64,000 nt of DNA, from contig JAQGDQ010000133.1 in NCBI GenBank assembly GCA_030141605.1, positions 1-64,000 on the forward strand, read 5' to 3'. Source of the stretch: Tubiluchus corallicola (taxonomy: Eukaryota; Priapulida; Priapulimorpha; Priapulimorphida; Tubiluchidae). Under the pieces are notes generated by a model, which was given only the letters and a program-made list of their open reading frames with translations, was not told the DNA's origin and did not search any database. Both the position numbers and the translations under genes were made by a program. Shown one piece after another: positions 24,198-35,700 of this stretch (position 1 is the first letter of the stretch; each line of letters begins with the position of its first letter).

Positions 24198-26660
24198 GTA
24201 AGCTCATGAGAACAGTATTGTCACATTTATAACTGTGAAATGCACAGTGTTACTCATACTCATATTAAAGCTATTGTAAGATGCCAGGGAATAGCTAAAT
24301 AGATGAGTGGTTACTAAGTTTAATATTTATTCTGACCAGATTTATTTATCATGCTGATAATTTATTTATCATCTCAGTTTTCCTCATTGAGGGAGAATAC
24401 ATTTGCATCCAAAATTAAACACTTCTGCTATTTTAGTGTCTTATCTTAAGAAATTAGGCTTGTTAATTAGCTATATTTCTGTCCTGTGTGTTAATAGGAT
24501 GTGACATTGAGTACTGGATTCTGGTTTGCAGAGTGCCCAACTGTATAAAAATTCATGAGTTTAGCACAGTTGCATCTTCAAGAATCGAATGCAATATGAA
24601 TTGTCATTGAAGACAAAACAGGATTATTTCAATGTCTTTCATCGGGTGCTAATCTTTCAATGTGCCAATGCTGCTACACATTGACCGTCACGGTTTTTAA
24701 CATCACTTAAGGTAACACTCTAATTTTACCTGAAGACTCCAAATTCTGCATCTATAGTAGGCGGCAGCGTTAACGTTAAATAGCAATTTTATCCTATACA
24801 GATTCTCATTTCACTACTTGTCAATTTTTGGCTTCGTCTGCGAGATGACTGTGAGACGTTCTGCTTTCTGAGATTCTTATAATAATGGCTGAACGTGGGC
24901 GTTTCCTGCGTGTTATTACGAGGTTGCTACTGATTAACGGAATTGCTCTGGTACCCAGGTGATGTTTGTGCAAAGATACATTAAATCCTGCGTAAATGTC
25001 ACTAGTCGACTAATCTCCTTGGTTTCACTGTTTATTAGCCAGGCTTATAGCCATTAGACTGTTTTCTCTTGAAAGTAGAAAACTGTTTTATATGCAATAT
25101 GGCACGTTGTAAGCCTGAATATAGCTCTCATCCGAAAGGACTACTTAAACTAGATGCCTGTGGTAGGATCGGGATCTATGTGAATATCAGGTACAATCCT
25201 CTGAGGAAAATTAGTGAGTCAGCAGGTGTGTCATGGCCGCATTTTGATGCATAAATATGCTTCATCAAAAAGAAAAATATTTGGATGCAGTATGCCAGTA
25301 GTCTTCCTAATTGTTGCCCATCCGTTTTTTAACTAATTCACTTGTGTTTAAATTTGGTTGCCAAGCACATATCATCACCACTCAGTTAATTAATGCATGG
25401 AAACCTTGTTTTTAGGAGTTTTGCAGATTTGTCACATCAAGAACCTTATCACCATATAGTAAACCCATGTCTTGGCTTGACGTCACTATGACCAAAAGTC
25501 TTTTTGATATTGTGGCTTTGACCTTTGAAATTTTAAACCCAAGAGCAAAACACTTTCCATCCCTATCCCTGTGCCAAGTTTTGTGATTGCAGCTTCAGTC
25601 ATTTTGATTTTTGTAGGCATTTTTGATTTTGTGACCTTGATCTTTCGAACCCAAAATCTAGTGGTTTCCAGCTGTTATCAATAGTTTGCCAGATTTGGGA
25701 TTATAACTTTAATAAGCCTTTTCACAGTTCCAGCGATTGATGATGATCATGAAAAGGTCAAAGGTTAAGTGTGCCAGACAATGCATTTGTGTACACTTGA
25801 TAATGCCTCGCGGCTCGTGCTGTTGTAATAGTAACAGTTTTTACATGTTTTAACAGCTAGCTAGAACATTACCTAGTTCATTTTTTCCTCTTCCCAAGCA
25901 AGATCTTGCCAGTAAATCACTCTATGCACAGACTAATGCATAATTAAGTGAAGTCCACGTAAAACAACTGACGATGCTGAATTAATGCGGCAGATGACTT
26001 TGCTTTACCCACGTGTCACATGACGGTTTTAGTTAAGATGCGTTGCTGTGGTAGTCGGTACCATAGTCGGTACACTGAACCTTTGATCTACAGCAACTAT
26101 GCGTGTGCACGTAGCGAAACTGTGAAAAGGCTTATTGCTACATCTACAGGAAATTGGAAAGTATTGATTGTTCTTGGCATTAAAACTCCCCCCCTTTCTT
26201 TATAAGTAGCTATTATACTTAAGCTACTCTCCTTAGAAATATGTAGTTGCCCATTTTTTCATGCCTTCTTTCATACATTCACGCATTTCTTCATTATGTG
26301 TTTACAAAAGAAAGTGCATACTGCATAGTCACTATATAACAGTATATCTAGTGTCTGAGTAGTATAAAAAATGTGTAACTTATAGCATTCATTTTTTTTC
26401 CGCAAGTCCCCGTAAATCTTAAGTGAAAAAGCCTTGTACATGTGCATTTCCTTTTCATTGTTGGCCCAAATAGTCGGAGCACCAACTCTCTCAACTGTAA
26501 GTTCTGATTCATATCATAGCCGATCAAATAATTTTTTGACGCTTGTTTGGCCTGTTTACATTTATGGACTTCATGCATTCATCATGGTAAAACGACAAAT
26601 TTATTAGCTAGTTACCACTGTAATTTGCACAGTTAGTAGTTAAGTGATACAATAATTATG
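24198..26660. other. Intergenic stretch between peptide gene and ANO10
   Basis: No coding exon is supported. 25480-25760 contains gaccttt and gaccttga words typical of dispersed repeats here. At about 24513-24540 a block 'gtactggattctggtttgca' recurs in variant form at about 15957 and 55238. A possible splice acceptor (ttcctgcag) near 26676 could belong to a 5' UTR exon of ANO10. Confidence 0.4.
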
Positions 26661-26731
26661 TTTCTATTCCTGCAGGCTTCTTGGCAAGCTCTAGTGACCT
26701 CAGTGTTCTCTACTGACATCTTCCAGCGATT

Positions 26732-29700
26732 ATGCAACGCATAACGAGGAGACTGTCGCCAGGAAGCAGAGGCGACAGCGACCACGATTCGTTCCAACCA
26801 CTTATTACTGTTGAATTCCGTAAGGACGTGAAGCAGGAGCTGTTGGACTGGCTAGTCCTGCGCATCCGAGCAGCCAAATCTGTAGGTGGTGCTGAGTTGC
26901 TAGTGAGAACTGATGTGGACAAGAAAGAAGTGGTATGTTGTGTTGCTTATCTGATCTTATTGAGAATTCCTTTAAATTTTTGTTTGAGAAAATGTTCATC
27001 ACGTGTCAGTTTGGCATATTGTAAGCCAGGATTCAGCACTTAGTAACAGGGCTTATTTAACATAGATGGTTGTGGCGGGACAGGAATTTAGCTGATTGAC
27101 AAGGCTATACCTCTAATATAAAACTGAACCTTCAGAATTTTCCCATGTGAATGCAACTTGATGTCTCTAAGAAGTGAGTTCCCAGCATCAGAATAGTTTT
27201 ATTTGATATGGATGGTTGTGGCAGGATGAGAATGTTCCTTATTATTAAGACTAATCCTCTAGAATGAAATAGTGAACTGGTAAAGGTACCATGTTCTAAT
27301 GTGATAACTTTCTTTAATGAGGTAAGCAGCCAAAATCAGTATAGTAAATGAAGAAGTTAATTCAGTGCCCACCCATCCATTCGGTGACTTAAACCCATTG
27401 TTGCTTAACTGCAGTCACTAAGCGCACAACGTGATCACTCAATTACGCAATTCAACTTAGTCATCTGCTGCTGAACTATAGCATTATTTTGGGCGATAGG
27501 ATTGCACCCATCCTAACAGTTAACATTAGCTATTAATTAATAACTGTTTTATTTAATCTTTTTTTACTGTTGTATCTGTAGATCTGGCACTAATAATGAC
27601 AAACAGCAACATAGAAATATTGTATTATATACTATTAAAGCTCTAAAATGTTGCAATGAGAATAAAGATTATAAACTATCTATGTTCATAGGAGCGATTC
27701 TTCTATGTCAGTGCCACGTGTGACAGATTGTTGGAAACAGCAGAGGTGATGGGTCTTCGGAAACGGCACAAGGATGGTTATGTTCGAGATTTTACTTGTC
27801 AAGACATGCTGAGTTTTACCGACGATGGTACTGTTACAAAATTCATGCAAATTTGTTGCGAACTAGATGTATTTTGCTTGTGCGCAAATATTTATGTTAT
27901 AGAGGTACAGCTTTTCCATTTTCTAGAAATACCTACTAAGTCCATATCAGCTACTTTTGAGAAAAACACACGAATACTGTTTTCAGTTGCCAAGCAGCAA
28001 TGGCTTGATGGAGCATCTTAAATTCGCAATGAATGCGCTGCAAATGTAAAAGGTGCTTTATTAGTTTGTAAAAAAAGAAACAAGTGTCTTATTATGTTTT
28101 TATATCAATGGACTTTCTAAGTTGCACTGAAGTGGAACTTAAAACATGATGCCGATGCATATAGCTTGTTTTCAAAAAGCTAAGCTTGCCAAGTTCCTAC
28201 GAACACTCAAGTGAGACTGATTTGTCAGGAACAGACTAGTTTACTCTTCAGATATGCAGGAGCTGCACAAATTCATGTAAACTGCCCTGTCGAGGTCACA
28301 TATATTATTCCATCACCCATGAAGGGTTGAACAGCTTACCTAGCTGTTTACCTGTATAACAGCTCTTGATTGCACAATTGCAGCTTGTCTTGAGGTATTA
28401 ATTCCAGTAAAAATGACAAGTTTTTTAATTTTTTAATAACTTGTTTATTAGGCTTGGTTTCATCAAATCATGTGGTAGTAAGGTACAGCATGATACTAAG
28501 AATGATCTGAAATCAGTAAAACAATTTTGCCTTAAAATGGTCTTGCTAGGTTTTTCTTGAAAAGAGAGAGCACTGCATATGCAGAACATCTTTCATACTC
28601 TCCAAATAATAAAAAGTTTTCAATAATTAAAGGAGTAGCTACTCATGTAACATCAGCCTGCACATTATGATTTTCCGAATGGTTTTAAATTTTGCACTTT
28701 TATATCATTTGTGATGTGTAGGTAGTGATATTGACAATATTCTAAGCATGGCGGAAAAGCAGAGGATAGTTCTTCACGAACTGGAAAACATGCGGGCACT
28801 GGAGTGTGACACACATCTGCCCGGGTATGAAAAGTTGACGCTATATGTTGGAAAGTCTTTATGTAAGTGACAGAGCGACTTTAATTTGAGTAGTTACTTA
28901 CATACCATTTATATATAATACAAATTTAGGAAATTTAAGAGTAGGTCTGCAGTTAGCACATTCTCTTAGGAGACTTTTTTCAGTAAATATACTGTTGTTG
29001 ACAGGTAAGAATTTTTTAGTTTTGTAATGAAAATGCGTTTATTGGACAAACGCTTGGCAGTGGTGATTTTTCAGAAAATTAAATCAGTCTTGATAACATT
29101 GCCAATAATCTATAAAACACTTTTACAAGTTTTAAAAATAATGCATTATGATTAATTTTAACTAAGGTGACCAGTCTTCGATTGTTGGATTTTACTTTCA
29201 GTACGCAAATGTTTGAACAACGATGTGGTGCTACAAACTTACCCGCTGCATGAAAAAGAGCAGCTAAAAAAACTGGGTCACGAATGGTACCAGACGTTTT
29301 TCAGTCCGCAGCCATATGGTAAGTAAATTAATTTAATGATGTGAAACAATGTGCTGGGCCACTGGCTGTTTGTTGCAAAGTGAAAGCATATTTTAGCTAT
29401 TAATACATTGTTTTGTTCATTCATTACTCAGTGTTTTTCTAGCATTCCTTTAGAACATGTAGTACTCGCCTAATACAAACTGTAACATCATGCATTATCC
29501 TCTTCCTTAACCTGACTGTCTAAGACTCCTTTGCCAGTAATGTGTCATGTTTTGACATGCCACAAAGGTCCACATTTAGGTTGTGCGATTGGATCCTGAA
29601 TTCCGGCTTACAGCATGCAAGTCATTTTAAAAAGATTCATTTTGTTTCAGATGTATATCTGTATATACATGAGTATATGAGTATATATATAAAACACAAG

Positions 29701-32700
29701 TATATAAAGACTGCAAACACGCACACGCACACACACTCACACACAAATGCACACGCACGCACGCACGCACACACACAATATACATTTATACACTTGTGTT
29801 TTTTGGAGTATCACTGACATGTTAATTCTGCGTAATTTCAGATGATATTCGGCATTACTTTGGAGAGAAACTTGCCATCTACTTCTCATTTCTTGGCTTC
29901 TACACGAAAGCTCTGCTTCCTCCAGCATTTATTGGACTGGTCTATTTCTTCACAGCCTGGGATAACCTTAACAAGCATACATTCTTTGCAATCTTCAATA
30001 TGGTGTGGGTGACTGTATTCCTGGAATCCTGGAAGAGAAACTGTAGTGAGTTGGCCTACAAATGGGGGACAATCAGGCTAGTCCAAATTGAGGAACCAAG
30101 GGCGGCTTTTAAAGTAAAATTTTTTTATTGATGGTCTTTAGTTTTATTTCTGTTTGTGCAAGGTGCATTTGTCACCTTTTGTGAGCATACCTTTATTAGG
30201 GTGCATAACACGACAATAACATGTTATAACAATGACGAAATAATGGTTAATTAAAAAATTTTCTACAAACCTCAAAATCACGAGTACAGCATCGTTTGCT
30301 AGGTGTATGGTGTAGCGATTAGTTAAAAGCATTTTCTACAACCCAGAAGTTGGTAATTCAGGTGGTGTGAGTTCATGGTCACGCTTGGCTGATTTAGCAA
30401 AATGTTGCTGAATCAGTACTAGGAAGTCACGGTTTATAAAGTGGTTTCACACATTATACTGCCTTCAGCTATTTGCCTCATTGAGATTTACTTACATTTT
30501 AACGTGCCTAGGGTATCTCCATATGCTCCCTGTCTCATCTCGTAGGACACTCATAAGACTATTACAGTGTATGTACATTTTCAGGGAGAGATGGGAAAGA
30601 ATCCAATCACGGGAAAAACAGAGCCTGTGTATCCTGCTTGGAAGACGCATTTGAAAGTGTATGGCGGATCATTTCCGTTCGTCCTGTTTTGCTTGTTTGT
30701 CGCTTCGTATGTAAGTCCAAATTTTCAAAATCCAAACTTATAAGCATGTTTTTTGTTAATGCGTGATGTTTAGCAGCAATACTCGAAATTATTTCTAAGT
30801 AACGAAAATAAATAGTTAAAACTTGTGCAGCATAATTTCTCAGTTGAAGTCATTATTTTTAATACATTTTAGGCCTAGTTTTTAAATTTGTGATTCATTG
30901 AGCATTTCTGAGGCAATGAGATGAATTCTCACAGTCGAGAGACGTGGTTGTACAATTAACAGACTATTATGTTACTAATACATTCCATATTTGATTAAAA
31001 TATATAAACAAAATTAGTAAAAGCAAACCTTGCAGTTTGAAAATAGAACTATACAATGATAAAAGAAATCTGCGTAGGCAAATAAATTTATTGCACTTAA
31101 ACCAATTTCAACAACCTAATCATCTGTTATAAGAAATTTGGTGAAGCTAATTCACTGTGAACAATTATAATAAAAGCAATGCTGCTGGTCTACTACAACA
31201 CGTTGTTAATAGTTGTTTAAATTCATTGTTTCATTTACCATTCATCATAATTTTGTGAAGCTGTGCTTTGACTTTGACATGTGTTTTTATCATTCATTGT
31301 TTAGGTGATGGTAATTTACTTTCGATTGGAGTTTTGGGCTCAAGGAAGGTACAAGCTGAATCCCTCTGTAGTTAATTTTCTTCTATGTTTCTTTCCCACA
31401 TCAATTTATGCTGTAGTCATTGCCGCAATGAATGCCGGATACAGAATTCTTGCAACTAAGTTGACTAATTGGGGTAAGCTCACATTACTTGATAGTTTGG
31501 CTAGCCTTATCAATCCAACTTTTTCCATGGGCTTCTTAACTGAGGAATTATTTGCCAGAAAATAGTTTCCTTAAAAACTACATTAAATTCCATTTCGCAG
31601 GATTTGTATTCATATTTTTGCCATTTTACTATAATCCATTGCCTTCAACGGCCATTGACCTTGGTTGTGGCAATTTATGTAGGGTAAAAAGAAACGAATA
31701 ATCTTTTCAGAGTGCAGTGTCATGGTATAATAAATTGTCTAACTGTGATAGTAGGAATAAACTTTTTGTTTTAATCCTAACAAAGCCTTTGATTTTTGGC
31801 AAAAACATCTTATAGTGTTGTCTGTATATATGATATTTTTGTCTTTTTACAGAAAACCATCGTCTTCAGTCGACGTATGAGAACTATCTCATAGTAAAAC
31901 TTGTGCTTGTAAGTTGCAAATTTTTTCCTGATTATAAGTTATAATTTGCTTATATGATTTATACCTTGGAAATGGCTGAGTGTTTCGTGCTTGGCATCCA
32001 TAATTTAAGCAAAGCAGGCCTGATTACTAAATGGATTGGTGACCATGGAGAAAACTGCTTCAAGGCAGTTTCATCTGCATCTGAAGTTGATTAAGACACT
32101 TCTGCCAACCCAAGTGTCTTGTTTTAGAAGATTGCGCTGATACAGCAGGTGCCGCTTAATAGACTCACGGTTAACAGACTCAATCACATAATTGACTCAA
32201 AAGTGCCTGGTACGGGCCGCTTCTATTCAAATGTACATAAAAACTGTCGATAATTGACTCAAGTAACTCCACATAATTGATTAAATATTTTTGCTTCAAA
32301 ACTTTCCTGTGACTAATAAGCTTCTATGACTTTTATATCATCTTAGTTTGCTTTTGTCTGCTTTGTTCCCGTTTTGTTTGTAAGCAGGAACGTTTATCAT
32401 ATGCTAATATATCATAGTCTAGCGGTTTGCTTTGACCCCCTCATCCACTGCAATTAACGTCGTCACTCAAGAATTCCTGGAAGCTAAGCATTTGATCACT
32501 TGCCTTGTGCAGTTTGCTTTTGAAGCTTTCGCTGTCTTTGCCAGAAAGTTTAATCAGTTAGATGTTGCTGTTATGCCAGGGATGCAGTTGCAGTACAGCA
32601 AGTATGTCACAATAGCAAGCAAGAGCTTAGACGAAACTACAGACCAAGCTACTTGCGGGGCAACACGGGTAACAACAATTTAAGCACGCCAAGCACTAAG

Positions 32701-35700
32701 TATTTTACGAGAATTTGTGCATCATACAACAACAGATTTTCAACATTTTTATCATTATGAGAACTTTGTGAGCCAACTTCTTTGCGATAAAATAAAGCAG
32801 CTGACTTTGAACAATTTTTGCAAATAAACAGACTTGTGTGATTTAGCAACGTATACTTTTTAATTTATTACTAATTCACTTATATAAATTAATATTTTAA
32901 AATATTTTTTCTAATTTTTAACTGCACAAAGAATTTGGGCATTACTTCGTTTCTAAAACACCTTTGCAGTGCATAGTAAACTGATGACTAATACTTCTAT
33001 ACCAGTAATACTACACTCATCAGTTAATAGGTTCCGTCGGTTAATAGGGTCAAAACACTTCATTCCCAAAGTGAGTCTATTAAGTGGCGCCTACTGTAAT
33101 GAGTTAGGTTTCAGTCCTGCTACAATGTAGCATTAGCTACATCTTGCTATCAAGCGCTACATAAAAAAGCAGTAATTATTAAATTTATTTAATTCTGAAC
33201 TTTTACTGTTACAGTTCAACTTCACAAATTGCTTCTTGTGCCTCTTCTACATTGCTTTTGTGATCCAAGATTTGCAGCTGTTAAGACGTGTGAGTATGTT
33301 GCTAATGATAATTGCTTCACTTTTAAAAATGATTAAGTCGTAGTTGTTAATTATGTCTTGTAAGACTCCACAATATGAGAAATAATTGCATGTGGCTACA
33401 CACTGCTAAACTGCACTTGTAGCATCTACTTTTTCTGTCATTAAACTAAACTGCTGTTTCATTCCAAGAAAGTAGTGAGTGCTTTTGACAGTCAAAAAAT
33501 TTTCTTATTAAAAGGCGGGGTCAGTATTTACTCTTCGTGGTTTTATTTGCCATAGTGATTCTGGCTGTTTGCTTCATTGACACAGAGACGTTATGTTCAT
33601 ATTCAAATGTCTTACAGTGTTTTCAATTGTATAAAATGTAAACTGCTTGAACCTTTTTGCTCCTACTTTCAAACTCAATGTAATTACACATTTCTTTGTT
33701 ATTTATCCCAGATTACATACCAAAGTCCATTATTGTGGTTAAAAAGCCAACACTTTCAAATAAATGTTTCTTGGGTTAGTGGGTCATAATTAGTAGCTAT
33801 TCAATATTGTTTATTTATTGACTAATCCTTGTACATAATTGTGTTATTATACCTGAGTACGAATAAATAGTAATAATGACTGAAATATAATTTTTAACAA
33901 AATTATAACACAACAACTTTGCTAGTGTCAATATATTTTTGTTTTCTTTTAGAGTTTAGCTACTCTTCTCATCACAATGCAAATAGTTCAGCAATGCCAA
34001 GAAACTCTGCTTCCATACATGTTCAAAAAGTACACAAAATACCAGATAGAAAAAGGAAAAACTGAAGGAGAAGATGGAAAAGAGACGAAAGTGGATCACC
34101 TGGAGTTGGAGAGAAAAATGCTGGCGTATCCGGTACTAATTAATTTGTGTTGAGTTTGACTTATTGAGTCATTTGCTCCATTAAACCTGTTTGTTACTTT
34201 CACGTATCAGCAGCTACTTTTTGAGCTTAGAAGAGAATCAGTTATACGCTTTAAGAAGAAAGTAATTTACTAAAGTGACAGTTTGGCTTTAAATGCAAGA
34301 GAAGCCCAGGGTAACCTTTATGCAGGTTCGTTTTTTTTAGAAGTTTCTTGGGAAGGAATAAAATTGCAGCAAGTTATGTATCTTGCACTGCTTGACGCTC
34401 CCTGGAGCAGCATAAAGCTTGCTGCCTTCTCAACTGCAGCACAGTATCAAGCCGAAATGCTAAAGATTTTACTTAGAAGTGTAAATGCATTATTGTCGTA
34501 GCTATAAGCTAATATTTTACTTATTTTCAAGCTAGCCAAGGACAATTATTATCAGATGATGTTGCTAATGCATTATTTTAAATCCATCGTTCGTTATTCT
34601 GTAGTTCATTGTACTACAAAGGTTGCTGTGATAGTGGGAAATATTCTTTTCCTAAAATATTGCAAGTGTTATAAGCATGATTTTTTTTAATTTCAGGGAA
34701 CATTCGATGACTACCTAGAGCTGTTCCTTCAGTTCGGCTATGCTTTCCTTTTTTCTTCTGTCTACCCTCTAGCAGCATTCTGGGCTCTGCTAAATAATGT
34801 CTTGGAAATTCGTACTGATGCATTTAAACTGTGCCGGGTGTTTCAGCGACCGTACTCTCAGCCAGCAGGTGGCATTGGTGCTTGGCAGGTGCGTTTGTGT
34901 GATTTGTTTTTTGATAAGATGCAAAAATGATTTCTGTAGAGTAATAGACTGAATTATTCTTAACATTTTTCCATGGAGGCAGCCATAAATTTTGGAATGA
35001 TGAAGTGCACTTTCATTCTTTTATACAAATTTCCCGGAACAAGGCTTCTAGCCATTGAGAGTAATGATTTATGATTAAAAGTGAAAATATGAATACAGGT
35101 CCAGAAAAACATAATTCTCTTGAACTTTTTATCTGTGGTAGGAAGTGTCTGTTAACATTCTTCTTGAATCGTGTGGAGTTGTAGTTGACAGGAAAACAAT
35201 GTTACCTATAGAGAATTTTACAGATAAGAGGTCAAAAGGAGCAAAAGTTGGAAGCATGTATGACATTCTGGTTAAAAAAATAAATTGCAGTAACAAATTA
35301 TTATTAGCTCTGGGGGCCAATGATGTAAGATTCTGGGGGATCTTCTATTAAATTTGATCTTTAAAATGAAGTTTAGCGTTACTGTTACTACATTCACATT
35401 TTTGTCACATCTAGTTATTTTACTTCATTCATTAAGTGCTCCAATATACAAGCGATTATGCATTCACAAGAACCTGTAAATTATATGCATTCACTGTAGG
35501 CATGACCTAATGATGGCGTGTTCTCACAAATAAATTTCTGTTGCCTTAGCTGCTAATTAGTGTGTAAGAGTAACACAGTACAAGTGGAACCAAAACTCTT
35601 CTGTTGTTATCATAGGTGGCATTTGAGCTGATGGGCATTGTAGCTGTAATGACAAATTGTGCATTGATTGCTCTCTCGCCGGGTACAGTGCAATTCTTTC

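Noticed and set aside
27828-28021. Continuation of the ANO10 exon 2 frame to 28021
   Set aside because: It is read-through into intron; the donor at 27828 joins exon 3 in phase and restores the conserved sequence.
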